Below are positions 31,315 to 42,700 of a stretch of 64,000 nucleotides of DNA, piece by piece (the stretch's first letter is position 1; every line of letters begins with the position of its first letter). The stretch comes from Strigamia acuminata (lineage: Eukaryota > Arthropoda > Chilopoda > Geophilomorpha > Linotaeniidae). The stretch lies in the NCBI GenBank assembly GCA_949358305.1, contig OX442314.1:55809369-55873368 (forward strand). Direction: 5' to 3'. Below the pieces are notes generated by a model. It saw nothing but the letters and a program-made list of their open reading frames with translations. It ran no database searches and was not told the origin of the DNA. The position numbers and the translations under genes are program-made.

Positions 31315-32854
31315 TCTAATTTTTTTTTATTTGCAAAGACAATCCGAATCCGATACCAACAAGAAAAATAATGTGAGGCAGTCATTTTTACATACAGAAT
31401 ATATTCCTTCATATTTTGGAAATCTTTTCTTGAAAAATATTCTTTTATACGTACAGTAAACCCTTGTCGCGTCCTACCTGGTGATAGGTTTAAAGAGCTA
31501 ACGTGTATTACTTTACCTGTGATTCTACTAAATATGTAAATTACCCAAATGAATACTAAGTATATGTAAATGAACAAATAGGTTTATTCAATAGGCGTAA
31601 GCCTTAAAATACACTCAGTATAAAACTAGAGTCGACTTGGTCAGAGTCGAACAAAGGATTTCTCAAGATGGCGTCGTCGGTTCCGCGTGGTCGGCGGAAC
31701 AAAGGCGGCGTCTCGAGTTGTCGTAAATTCGTCACGGATTCGTCGTTCACGGACGCGGTGGAATGCTCTTTCGAGTCTTCTATCCGTGCCTGTTGTCTAG
31801 GGGTTGGTTTTAGCGTCGCAAGGCTCCGTCCAGAAACGTGGAGTTTCTTACAGGGCACTCGGACACTTCTCAATGGAAATAATCGTGGGTCGATTATTCG
31901 GTGTGAATCCACAAGGGTTATTTTCCTGCTTTCGCGGGGAAATAACACACAGTGTAAATTCGTGAGAGTTACAGTTGCACTGGAATCAGCGGTCCTCGAT
32001 CAATCCTAACTTTTGGTGGAGTTGGCCTGATGGTGAGGTAGTTGCTGTGTTCTTGGTGTCGTTTGTGTAAGTTCTGACTTTTGGCGGGAATTTCTTCCTT
32101 TTATGGGTCAGTGTGAGGGGCCGGCGCAGCCAATGGGGGCTTGCCACCCGACACCTCACTCCCCTCGGGGCACACACCTGCTCAGGGAGAGGTGGAGCCA
32201 ACACGAGGGGAACGACCGGTCTATTGCAGTGAGTCATGGGGCAAATATCCGCTCGGGGGGAAATATTTAACCCCCATGCTCACCACACCCTGATGCGATT
32301 TCCTAGTTCAATACTTACCAGTACAACAATGGTAAACTCAACTGGAATTGGAATGCCCGCCATGACACCTCATCTTCACCGAACAACGAAACATCAACGT
32401 GTCGCGTGCTGCCAAAACGGGCACTGAGAAACCGAAAATATCTCGCAGAATACTCTTAAATCCGTAAATATAATTTACCACAATGCTTGTTGATTTGTTT
32501 TTGTGAATAAGAAATTAATTTTTATAGAGGTTTCAGCGCAAAAAAAGACAGCTTTGGCGCTCTATTTCACCGAATCATTAAGCCTATCGTCGCGATCGTG
32601 ACGATCTCCTCTGTATTCTCCTAGAGACTTTTTGCATAATTATCCAGAAATTTCAGCAGTTTTTAGTTCATTGATTCAATTTCTTTGCACTGTGAGCCAT
32701 CAATTTCATCCTCACTGTACACGGCATGATTGTTTAATGCTAGTTAATTATCTTTCTTGTTTTAATTTTAGGACAAGTATTCAGTTTGTGATAAATACAG
32801 TCGCTACCAATCCTCCACTTAAGTTCATATTGAATTACTTCATAAAAATCAAAA
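31315..32854 (+). promoter_or_regulatory. 5' leader of zinc-finger unit D, split by a solo LTR
   Basis: Matches the leaders of units A and B from 31315 to 31464, is interrupted by a solo LTR (31465-32287) and resumes at 32288 with 'ccctgatgcgattt'. The candidate UTR intron near the end has acceptor 'ttaattttag' and a GC at the donor position ('acacgGCATGA'), as in unit C. Confidence 0.5.
31465..32287 (-). mobile_element. Solo LTR of a gypsy-like element
   Basis: On the minus strand it runs from TGTGGTGAGC to GACGCGACA (823 bp), like the TGTGGTGACC...TTACGACA ends of Gypsy-1. It is flanked by a 4-bp duplication CCCT (31461-31464 and 32288-32291) and has AATAAA on the minus strand near 31585. 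Unit A reads 'tacgtacaccctgatg' without the insertion. No internal element sequence remains, so it arose by LTR-LTR recombination. Confidence 0.85.
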
Positions 32855-33556
32855 ATGGAGATCAAACGTAAGGATTTCTGTTGCAACCTGTGTGATTATT
32901 CGTGTTTATATTATTCGCAATTGAAACAACACATGCTCAAACACACTGGCGAAAAACCATTCAAGTGTCATTTTTGTGCTTATTCGAGCATAACAAGTGG
33001 GCAGTTAAAACGTCATATTGCAACCCATACAGGGGAGAAACCATTCAAGTGTCATTTGTGTGGTTATTCATGTGTTGAAAATGGGAATTTAAAAACACAT
33101 TTATTATTACATTCTGGGGAAAAGCCATTCAAGTGTCATTTGTGTGAATATTTTTGTGTTCAAAGTGGGAATTTAAAAACTCATTTGTTATTACATACTG
33201 GGGAAAAACCATTCAAGTGTCATTTGTGTGCTTATTCTTGTGTTCATAGTGGGGCTTTAAAAACTCATTTGTTATTACATACTGGGGAAAAACCATTAAA
33301 GTGTCATTTGTGTGAATATTCTTGTGTTAATAGTGGGGATTTAAAAAGACATTTATTAATACATACTGGAGAAAAACCATTCAAGTGCCATTTGTGTGCT
33401 TTTTCCTGCACTCAAAGTGGAGGTGTAAGAAGACACATTGCAACCCATACTGGGGAAAAACCATTTAAGTGTGATACGTGTGCTTATTCCTGTATTACAA
33501 GTGGGCAACTAAAAAGTCATGGCTTGAGAAAACATTTAACTAAGCATACAAATTAA
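32855..33556 (+). CDS. C2H2 zinc-finger protein, 8 fingers (unit D)
   Basis: A 233-codon single exon starting MEIKRKDFCCNLC in the conserved ATG context. Eight C2H2 fingers with TGEKPFK or SGEKPFK linkers; the last one has CDTC in place of CHLC and an extended HGLRKHLTKH end that could use alternative histidines. The protein ends TN. As in its paralogs, no transcriptional effector domain is visible. Its leader has been split by a solo LTR about 570 bp upstream of the start, so promoter function may be changed. DNA-binding and nuclear by family knowledge. Confidence 0.86.
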   Translation: MEIKRKDFCCNLCDYSCLYYSQLKQHMLKHTGEKPFKCHFCAYSSITSGQLKRHIATHTGEKPFKCHLCGYSCVENGNLKTHLLLHSGEKPFKCHLCEYFCVQSGNLKTHLLLHTGEKPFKCHLCAYSCVHSGALKTHLLLHTGEKPLKCHLCEYSCVNSGDLKRHLLIHTGEKPFKCHLCAFSCTQSGGVRRHIATHTGEKPFKCDTCAYSCITSGQLKSHGLRKHLTKHTN

Positions 33557-33938
33557 ATACTTTTGTATTTGTCTATTTTGTTCCTAAGTGTTAAATTCAC
33601 CACGGTTAATTAATTTCCAAATTTATTTGTGTATTTTATTTTAGATTTTTAAAATTACATTATTACTTTGTTTAACTGAAAAGTTTAGAAAACATAAATG
33701 TGTTGAACTGTATTTTTTTTCTTGCTTAATTTGTTATTTGTCAATTTTTAAAACACAAACGAAACCTGTAAAACCCGAATTTCAAATTAAATGTAAAAAT
33801 CTCTTTTCTGGTCTATTCTGCTTTTCTGCTGTATTCGAGAAACAGACTATTAAAAATAACACTGCTTTGGGTATTCTTCATATTTTCTTCAACTGCATGT
33901 CCAGCATGCCAACATCTGAACATTTATACAACTCCAGA
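33557..33938 (+). other. 3' region of unit D
   Basis: Shared 3' sequence of the zinc-finger units, leading directly into a DEG/ENaC exon-1 remnant on the same strand. Confidence 0.5.
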
Positions 33939-34187
33939 ATGCCATCAGGAACGCCATCTAAGGGTAAAACAGCTGATATGAATATGGCTACGTTTAAACC
34001 AGCTGGCGGAATTCACATTGTTGGCACTGTGATGGCAGAACAGTCGAAGATACCGGCATTCGTCAAATCGCTGAAAAACATTTCAGGAATAATAAAAGAA
34101 GTTGTTATTTGTTTTTCACAATTCTCGTTGCCAATTTGTCAGTGTGCGTTTTGCAAACTGTGGATCGGATATTACCTTACATGGATA
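33939..34187 (+). pseudogene. DEG/ENaC channel exon-1 remnant
   Basis: From ATG 33939 the frame reads through a segment nearly identical to exon 1 of the minus-strand channel gene at 54 kb: VGTVMAEQSKIPAFVKSLK here, VGTVMAEQSETPAFVQSLK there. After one frame change near 34070, a second frame gives the first transmembrane segment and beyond (ANLSVCVLQTVDRILPYMD against TNLAMCVYQTADRILHYLD). It stops where the tail of a SINE begins. This is a piece of a duplicated channel gene, broken by a frameshift and a SINE insertion. Confidence 0.75.
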
Positions 34188-34502
34188 AAAAAATAAATAA
34201 AAATAAATAAAAATAATAAATAAAAATAAATAAAAATAAGAAATAAAAATAAATAAAAATAAGAAATAAAAATAAATAAAAATAATAAATAAAAATAAAT
34301 AAAAATAATAAATAAAAATAAATAAAAATAATAAATAAAAATAAATAAAAATAATAAATAAGAATAAATAAAAATAATAAATAAAAATAAATAAAAAATA
34401 TTAGTAAAAATTTTCACAGACAATAGGATTTGAACCTGTGTGGAAAGATTTCTAATCCATTGCCTGAACCACTGGACCACCACGACAAACTATTATTGCT
34501 TT
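34187..34502 (-). mobile_element. tRNA-derived SINE with a long A+T repeat tail
   Basis: On the minus strand the head has an A-box-like 'tggtccagtggttcaggc' and a perfect B box GGTTCAAATCC (plus-strand 34426-34436), then a short body and a tail of about 215 bp made of (T)n-ATTT units (plus-strand 34187-34402, 'ataaataaaa' repeats). Two further copies are at 41578-41690 and 41800-41910. A real tRNA is excluded because the acceptor stem does not pair. Confidence 0.75.
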
Positions 34503-34994
34503 CATGCAGGCAGTCATGTTGGTGAACAAAGTTGCGATGTCTTGTAAATTACTTTGGGTTCCAGAGTAAGGTTAGTATTGATTGACTAATCACCAAGTGT
34601 AGTGCTACATTTGACCTTTTTACTCAAAACAGCCTAAAAATAATGCTTTTACATACAGTAAATTATCCGTGTGTTTTGACTGTTTGTAATGAGAGAGAGC
34701 GTTGCATTTAAATAATGAAAGTATTGACTGTTTAGATAGCAACAATACTTTATTTTTTTTAAAAATTAAACAATTGTGAAATACACATTCCTGCAGTTTC
34801 CTTGTTAGAATTCTGCACAGTGTCTCGACTATTAAACTAAACAGAGTAAAACTTATTAGATTTTACACAATTTATAAGATGCCTAATACTTACTTGTTAA
34901 TGTGCTCAAGGAATAGTCAATAGAAAGGTTGCCAAGGAAATTTCTTGATCTCCTGCTCATAAGCTTAAATAAAGTCATCCAGTTCAAAAACTAA
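34503..34994. other. No gene recognised
   Basis: The first about 60 bp ('gcaggcagtcatgttggtgaa' in part) also flanks the SINE copies at 41.5 and 41.9 kb, so it belongs to the same repeat. The rest shows nothing, except that 34930-34991 may be the other side of the fragment at 35397-35545 on the minus strand. Confidence 0.4.
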
Positions 34995-35393
34995 AGGTGG
35001 AAACACAAGAGAGCAGGTAAAATTTAAAATCTTTATTTTACTTGAAAAAGCAGTTAAAAACACGCCCGCTTGAGCAAACACAAGCTTGCGTTTTCATTCA
35101 AAACTTTGTTTTGAAGCGAGCTTGTACTCACCCGCTGCGATCAAACTGAGTTTGATTTACCAGCTTCAAGCTTGCCGGTGTTTTTGTCATGTGACTTTGA
35201 GAGCCAATGAGAATCGTGAGGAAATTCTTGGAGGAGATTTTGGCGGGAATTTCTAACTAGCTACCTAGCTAGCTCGAGTTTGCCAGTTAAGCTGGTAAAA
35301 CAACAGCGGGTCAAATGAGCTTGTAAATGACTTTCTCTTTAAACTTGTACTAGCAAGCTTTGGAATTTTACGCGCTTCCTTGCGTTTCCACCT
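34995..35393. mobile_element. Harbinger-type MITE with TAA duplication
   Basis: 399 bp between TAA copies at 34992-34994 and 35394-35396. The inverted ends are AGGTGGAAAC followed by ACAAG on the left and by GCAAG on the right. A 3-bp TAA/TTA duplication is typical of the PIF/Harbinger group. It has no transposase frame. Confidence 0.75.
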
Positions 35394-35396
35394 TAA

Positions 35397-35545
35397 GGAT
35401 GGAATGCTACTATAAATATCATCCAGAACTGTCAAACATTTTTCAGCACTTGAACCCTGATATGTTTTAATTACTGGGGTTCCAAGCAGGTCACTCATCA
35501 TCCAAGCACTCATTAGATCCAATGCTGCTTTACTGCTGTGTTCTA
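35397..35545 (-). pseudogene. Unidentified coding fragment cut by a MITE
   Basis: The minus-strand frame reads HSSKAALDLMSAWMMSD, then LLGTPVIKTYQGSSAEK and VLDDIYSSIP. Its composition is protein-like and unlike the surrounding noise. It ends at the Harbinger MITE; on the far side (34930-34991) a frame of similar character continues but contains stops. At its other end it joins the orphan zinc-finger leader. I do not recognise the family. Probably a degraded exon or transposase fragment. Confidence 0.35.
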
Positions 35546-35764
35546 ATGATTGAGCCAATGCTTGTTGATTTGTTTTTGTCAATAGAAATGAATTTGTTTA
35601 GAGATTTCAGCGCAAACAAGACAAATGGGCTGCGCTATTTCGCCGAATCACTAATAATCGTCGCGATCGTGTCGATCTCCTCTGTAATCTCGACGAGACA
35701 TAAGTATCCAGAAATTCAGCTGGTTTTAGTTCGTTGATTCCAATTCTATCCTCAGCATACATGG
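35546..35764 (+). repeat. Orphan zinc-finger leader (fifth unit, no ORF)
   Basis: Starts 'aatgcttgttgatttg' and follows the leaders of units A-D through 'gcgctatttcgccgaatca' and 'ccagaaattcagc' to the 'catacatgg' just before the UTR intron position. There it changes into the dispersed segment at 35765. No zinc-finger codons remain, so this unit was truncated by a rearrangement. Confidence 0.7.
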
Positions 35765-36220
35765 CCATCGTGTTTCAGCGCCATCTCTTGATGGGAATTG
35801 TTTCCCATCGTGGGCATACAGAATTCCTAACATTGGGAAGTGGAAAGCCACAGTTTTGAGCTTTCGTCTACAGTCTGTTTGTAATATTAAGAATTTTCAA
35901 AAACTAACCAAATATTTTGAATTTCTTGTGTGTTTTTACACTTTGTCTCCAAAAGGAAAGCCAACATCACATTCTTTGCTCTAATCGGAGTTGGGGCGAG
36001 AATAGCCCGGATGGACGCGTTGCGCTTGCGCAGTACGTTGAACAATGGCGGCGGCGGGGAAGTACGTTACGCTTTTTGTTTCTGATTTGCGACGATTATA
36101 AGCTGTTAATTTGATTGACTTTTCTCATTTAGGATTTGAAGAAACCTTTAGTGAACGATCTTAACTGACTGGCGATGTGTAACCGCGAAGGTAGGGAAAA
36201 TACTCGCTTAAAATTCACTC
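35765..36220 (+). repeat. Dispersed first-exon-like segment, copy 2
   Basis: Parts of this segment match 56848-57225 closely: 'gtgtttcagcgccatctctt', 'gcgcttgcgcagtacgttg', 'aatggcggcggcggggaa' and 'catttaggatttgaag'. The centre (35860-35990) does not. An ATG with GCG-GCG-GCG-GGG codons followed by GTACGT, and a 'ctcatttag' acceptor, look like the start of a gene, but no downstream exon can be joined. Confidence 0.55.
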
Positions 36221-37039
36221 GCATCACATATTTTGTGTTTAAGTTCGGTCTCATGTCGTGGGTTTGTGTGAAATTTTTTACCTTCAATTAATTCGAGTGC
36301 TATTGCCGCGTTGTTCGTGCGTGCCAATTCAGTGGCAATAGTCTCGGATCGGGGAGAATTCTGGAATTATTACGGGAAATTGAATTTTTTAATTTTTAAA
36401 TTCGGGAGGCCTTAGATGAATTTGATTGATTTAGTTTGAATATTTTGTTGTACATTTCGTTAATACTTTTGCTATCTTGTTGCATGTCATGAGGTACTAC
36501 ATTTAAACGAGCCATATCATGGTCGTGGTCACAATTTGTTTTGATTTTTGTTTTTTTTACTACTGTAATTGTTCATTACATGCGCCTAGTGTTTTTTCTA
36601 CATGGGTGAATAATATCAACTTTTAGAATACGAAACGAGTTTTAGGATATTAAATTCTTATTTGGGAATTAATCCAGAGTTGTGAGTATATTACCGTACA
36701 TTTATGTGCACATTACTCTTACAAAATGCCACAAATTCATTTAGAGTCAAAGGAATGAATTTGAACTCATTTCCTTGACAAAAACAAGCAAGTGTGGGTT
36801 CAAGTTTATTAACAATTCAAATTTCTTCCACTACATTTCCATGTAGTGGAAGAAGTGTGCGATTGAAGTGAAAAAAAAATAGATCATTTTTTTGTGTGTA
36901 CAAAAATGTATTCGATATGGTAAATACGAGTGAGAATAGGAAGTGGGAAATGACTAAAACGAACAAGTGAGTGCTACGTTTATATTTTCCTAAACACGGA
37001 TTGAACAAATAGGGTTAAATAGTTTCGTTTGCTTAGCAA
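36221..37039. other. No gene recognised
   Basis: AT-rich; only a short 12-bp-stem hairpin at about 36826-36853 stands out. Confidence 0.4.
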
Positions 37040-37142
37040 TCAGATGAAGTGTTCAACAAGAGCAAATATTGAGAGACCGGTCCAAATAGCAATAATCGAT
37101 CCGCTTTTGGCGAATAAAAAGGCTGCTTTTATCATTTTCATG
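37040..37142 (-). pseudogene. Second copy of the DEG/ENaC terminal exon end
   Basis: The minus-strand frame ends GSIIAIWTGLSIFALVEHFI and a stop, against GSIISIWTGLSIFALIQHLN at the end of the channel gene at 39779. It includes the G-L-S selectivity-filter triplet of the last transmembrane segment. Upstream of it the homology is lost, so it is an isolated exon end left by duplication. Confidence 0.65.
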
Positions 37143-38232
37143 ACAGATGTTAATACTTATGCCTTAGACGTCTGAGCTTATGCCATATCATGTTTAATTC
37201 CAACTTGTGTTGATTGATTTCTGAGTTGAAATGGTCCAGTGTGTTTTCCTCTCTGGGTTTGTGTAATCAATATTTGGGATATGATAATAAATTTTAGATC
37301 ATTAAATTTTTATTCGTGAATTAATTACTACGTACAGAATTTGTGTGCATTACAAACGTCAATGATTTTTTAAACTTAAGTAATAATTATACATAAAAAT
37401 AATTTGAAGTTTGAGTGACATGTTTTCAGCAAGGATTAAAGTGTGTTTCTACCAATTTACAAGTATTTTTTAAATTTATTAGTTTATGTTAGTGTCAAAT
37501 GTAAAATACATTTCGAGAAGAAGGAATTAATTTGAATAAATTTGCTTGAGAAAAAGAAGTGTGGGGAATAAGTAGTTTTAAACACGAGATTATTGATTAA
37601 GCAATACAACACTGGTTTTTAATTATTTGCAACAATGATTGTGCCATTTACTTGTAGCAACTCCAGTGTGTTTAATGTGCCATACATTTTTTTCCCAACG
37701 ATTTCTCGTAAATTAATTGAGTGTTTTGTAAGTGCATTATTACAAATAGAATTTTCTGTGCATTAGGAAACATGAATAATTTTAAAGTATGAATAATTTG
37801 AATGCATAATTTCAAAAATTTAAATTATTTTGTTTACATTGATGTGAAATGTTGGGTTGAATTGATGTGCATATTACTCAAAAATCTATTTAGAACAGAA
37901 GGAATACATTTCAACTCGTTTACTTGACCAAAAGAAGCAAGTTCGAGCTAAAGTCAGTTTAAAAATTTAATGTTAGGTACATTTGATTAAGAAACCTCAA
38001 TAATTTGTTAACTTGTTGGTGATTAATCGTAACAATAATTAGAATGCATGTTTTCAATAAGAACTAAACTGTTCCAATCATTTTTTTTAAATATTTTAGT
38101 TTACAATGGGTAAAATGTATGTGCACAATGCTCACACAAAACCATTCAGAGATGAAGAAACAATAACACTTTCTCTTGAGCAAAACACAGTACCGGTATG
38201 TGCTAAAGATGGTTTAAATAGTATATCTTCTA
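37143..38232. other. No gene recognised
   Basis: AT-rich, with no supported exon on either strand. Confidence 0.4.
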
Positions 38233-38720
38233 GCTCACTACAAGGTTGTCCTCACTCTCATTGGCCGAGCAATTTCACCTGTGTAGTGCTCCAAAAAAGT
38301 AAGCCAAAACACCAGAATACTCTACCAGTGTTGTATCGAACACGAAAACGTCGCAAAAACGTCGCAAAAATGTAACTTTTTGGATCCGTTTTTAACATTT
38401 TGATAATGTTTTCATCATCAAAACATTCATTTTGATCACTTTTTATAACGAAAACAGCCGTTTTCGTCATTAAAATGAATGAAAACGACTGCTTTACTAA
38501 AAAAAAATTGGAAAAGTGAACTGAACTATTGGTTCAAGTTTGTGAACTTGAACTTAGTTCAGTTTGAAAAGAATTATAGTGAACGTAAACGTGAACTAGT
38601 TTGCCATTTGGTGAACGAGATACAACACTGCTGACTACAAGGTTGTCCCCACTCGCATTGGCCGAGCCACTTCACCTGTGTAGTGCTACAAAAAAGTAAT
38701 CCAAAGCACCAGAATTGCAT
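38233..38720. repeat. About 88-bp tandem duplication flanking a hAT-like MITE
   Basis: The block 'actacaaggttgtcc...' to 'caccagaat' occurs at 38237-38315 and again at 38634-38711 with few changes. Between the copies lies a MITE (38326-38630) with ends CAGTGTTGTATC and GATACAACACTG. The expected 8-bp target duplication is poor (tactctac and ctgactac), as would follow if the flank was duplicated after the insertion. Confidence 0.65.
38326..38630. mobile_element. hAT-like MITE, short copy
   Basis: Inverted ends CAGTGTTGTATC/GATACAACACTG as in the 585-bp relative at 40575-41159. The right part has the same 'gtgaacttgaac' repeats. Non-coding. Confidence 0.7.
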
Positions 38721-39778
38721 TGATGTAAAACAACCAATAAACAATTCAAAGATTATTTGCTTTCCTGACAAAACAACCAATAAACTGAACACACATGTAC
38801 TAGTATTTCGAAATGAAAACAACATAAAACTGTATCTTACAAATGGAAAAAAACATTTTAGTATAAAATAAATATAAAATTACATCATTCTAATCATTAG
38901 AATAATCAAAACAATTAAATATAAACAAAACTACTTTTCTTTGTGAAAGTACAGTCTGTAGTTAGGAGAATTTACAAATAAGTTTATACCTGTAATGTTT
39001 ACCAAAACGATTCGGTCGGTGAAATGAATGGTTAAACTCAATGTTGAACAGTGAACAAATAAAAGGGTGCAACTTTACTACTCAAAAGTACAAAGCGAAC
39101 TAAATGTTCGAAACATCTAACAATACATGAGCGCGAGCTTAACACACACGATTTCCAAAACACGTTATACAAACATAGTAACTTAAAAACTAACAATACC
39201 CATCTACATTTTTTCTAATGATCGTTTATTTAGCCAGAATTTGCATTTTTAGTAATTTAAAAAACAAGAACCATTGCATCATTTTATTATTTGCTCTACA
39301 TTGCCGTGAGAATTCACGTTGTGAATACTGGTTGTACAAGAGATGAAATTGGTGCATTTTGTCGCCTCAGTCGACAGATTTCAAACAATGCAGGGGGACA
39401 AATCTCTCGCTCAGTTTGCGCTTACTATGCCTTAACCTCGGTAAACTCAAAAGTAAACAGAGTGATTGAAATTACATTCATGAGCAAAAACTGTGGACAA
39501 ATGTGAAAAAATGTGAAAAAATGGCCATGAATTTGTCAGCGACGAAATGCTTAGTAACAATTAGAATGTCTGGAAATCAGGTGATGAGTTTGCAGTGAAA
39601 GAACTACCGGTAGATCACTTTTGAGGTGTACAAGAATGCATTTAGATGTAGTACATTTGAGTTACAAAGTGTAAAATGTAAAACTGTCTACAAGAGTGCT
39701 TTTGTTAGAACAAATAGTTTTAAAAAGTAAAAAGAAAAGTATTTTTTTTTACTAATAATTCTGTGGTTTACTTTGCAA
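38721..39778. other. No gene recognised
   Basis: AT-rich sequence downstream of the channel gene on the minus strand. It may contain its 3' UTR. The small plus-strand ORF at 39291-39506 has no domain signal. Confidence 0.4.
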
Positions 39779-42700
39779 TCAATTGAGATGTTGAATGAGA
39801 GCAAAGATTGAGAGACCGGTCCAAATGGAAATAATCGATCCAATTTGACACAACAATTTGACAATGCTAATTGTCTCTTCCTCTTTAATTATTTCTCGAA
39901 TGTCGCTTTCAACTTTAAATACATAGGTGTATTCATCACGATTAACGTGTTTTTTTACTTCAGGTATGAATATTGTCTCTTGACAGCGTTTCGAGCAGGA
40001 ACAGTGTGTGTGTGGATTCGTCTTGAATAGTGTCTCCAAATACATCGTGTGAGTGAGTTTAGCGGTTTCTTGAGTCGAGCACAGTGGTAGATTACTTTTC
40101 TCCATAAATGGCAATCTAACAATACGACAAGGCAATGTTTATGCATTAAGCCTAAGCTTACCATTTCCCCCCCGAATATAACAGCATACAACACCAACAC
40201 TATTGTATGTATGAAGTGCTGTTCTAATCGAATTATTGCAAAACATTTTAAAAGGCTGGTTTTTGAATAAATTTTCATTTATTAAATGTTTTGTTGTTTT
40301 CGGGGGAAGATGGTATAGTCTACGCAAGTTGATTGCAGGTTAACGTTCGAATCCTGTCAGGGAAACGCTATAGCCACAAAACACTGGCTGCCATAGTTAA
40401 TCAAGTTTGAAATAAAAGGATATTGTTGTCACTCGACAGCCAAAGGACAATGTTCAAGGGTTGACAAGTCCAGAAAGATGGCAATTGTATCTCATAACTA
40501 GTGTATTGTAAAACGCATATCCCGTATTTAGAGATGTTTGCATGGAGAAAAAACAATGTTTGCTAACTGCTAACCAGTGTTGTATCTCGTTCACCAAATC
40601 GCGAACTAGTTCTAGTTCACGTTCATCACCGTGTGAACTAGTTCTAGTTTGCGTTCACTACAAATTTTTTCAAAGTGAACTAAGTTCTAGTTCGCGAACT
40701 TGAACCAATAGCTCAGTTCACTTTTCAAAATTTTTTTTTAAATTAAAATTTTTTTTTCCACAATTTCATATTTGAATAAAACATTTATTTAATGTAAAAA
40801 ATGTACAAACACTTAAATAATTAAATTTATCATTGAAAGAATCAAGTTTTCGAAATTTTTGTCAGATAACAAGCTGCGCCTTGGAATTGCGACTAGGCTT
40901 GCAAAATATAGTACTTAAATATTACAACACTCAGCCTTGATTGGCACACAAAACGTCTAGTGGACGTATCATCAACATTTTCAAAATGTTGATGATACGT
41001 CCACGAGAAATGTCATTTCACAAAGTGAACGCGAACTTCGTTCACGTTCGCTTCAAAAAACGAACTTTGTTCGTTTTTTTCGTTCACTTATAAAAGTGAA
41101 CTAGTTCGCGATCTTCGTTCGCGAACTAACGAACTTAGTTCGCGTTCGATACAACACTGCTGCTAACCACATGTGTGTCATCTCGTTCGGAATAGTGTCT
41201 TCTACATTCTAAAGCTAACAAGGAGAGCACACGAATAAGATACTCACAGATTGTTGCAATATTAAACGTGAAGGATTGTTAAATCATGCTGAATGAGATC
41301 CTAAAATAATTTCATTCCATAAACAGCCAACAATGTAAACAATGAGCTGAAAGTTTGCACTATTTTGTCTGTGTATACATCCAATCTGAGCAATCAGGGC
41401 TGGTGTATGAATACTGTAAACAACAGTTGCTAGGTAAAAAATAGTTCCAAGATCCATGTTGAATTTTATCATTTCATATTCAATGATGTTATTTCATCAT
41501 TTGAGATTCAATGATGTCATGACATCAGAACTTTGTTCACCAACATGACTGCCTGCACGAAGACAATAATAGTTTGTTGTGGTGGTCCAGTGGTTAAGGC
41601 AATGGACTAGTATCTTTCCATACCGGTTCAAATCCTGGTGTGCGTGAAAATTTTTACTTTTATTTTTTATTTATTTTTAGCAGTCATTTTAATGTTTGTA
41701 ATTTTATACTCCGTACTTGTTTTCAGAAAATTTCAATTTTATTAATTTTAATTTTTTAACAAATATAAAATTACAAACATTAAATTTACTGCTAAAAATA
41801 AATAAAAAATAAAAGTAAAAATTTCCACACACACCAGGATTTGAACCTGTGTGGAAAGATTCCTAATACATTGCCTGAACCACTGGGCAACCACTACAAA
41901 CTATTATTGCTTTCCTGCAGGCAGTCATGTTGGTGAAATGAAATGACATCATTGAATATGAAATGATAAAATTCAACTTGAATCTTGGAACTATTTTTTA
42001 CCTAGCAACTGTTGTTTACATTATTCATACACTAGGCCTGATTGCTCAGATTGTATGTATACACAGACAAAATAGTGCAAACTTTCAGCTCATTGTTTAC
42101 TAGGGTTTCGGTACCGGGAAACCGGAGTACCGATTTCCCGGGAATCCCGGTGAGACATCACGGTACCGGGAACCGGGAAATTGGAGAAAAACCGGTTCCG
42201 TCAAAAATTTGTTGCTGAAACATCAATTTCGTCGGTCAAACGTTATATTTTGTAACTTTTCACTGATGAAAATGGCTATTTTTAACGAAAATTGGCTAAA
42301 AATAGCTAAAAATGGCCATTTGTAACGAAAAAATGGCTAAAAAATGGCCATTTTTAGCGAAAAAATAGCTAAAAAATGGCCATTTTTAACAAAAAATGCC
42401 TATTTTTGATGAAAAACGGCCATTCTTGATGAAAAACGGCCATTCTTGACAGAAAACGGCCATTCTTGACGAAAAACGGCTACTTTTGATGGAAAACAGC
42501 CATTTTTACCATGAAAAAAGGCTCAACATTGCTAAAAATGGCTATTTTTGACAAAAAACGGCCATATTTTGTCATTTTTCGTCGCTTGTCGCCTGACCTT
42601 TTTTGGTCCCGGGAGTACCGGCTATTTTGGTACCGGGAACTGGAAATTTTAAAAATACGGGAAAACAGAAACCTTATTGTTTACATTGTTGGCTGTTTAT

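Noticed and set aside
31668-32009. ORFs on both strands of about 113 codons
   Set aside because: They fall inside the solo LTR and have no conserved domain.
40300-40375. A second tRNA-like sequence with 'gttcgaatcctg'
   Set aside because: The B box is only approximate and no cloverleaf can be drawn; left unannotated.
41581-41650. A tRNA gene
   Set aside because: The A and B boxes are good but the acceptor and anticodon stems do not pair and three copies share flanks and A+T tails, so it is a SINE.
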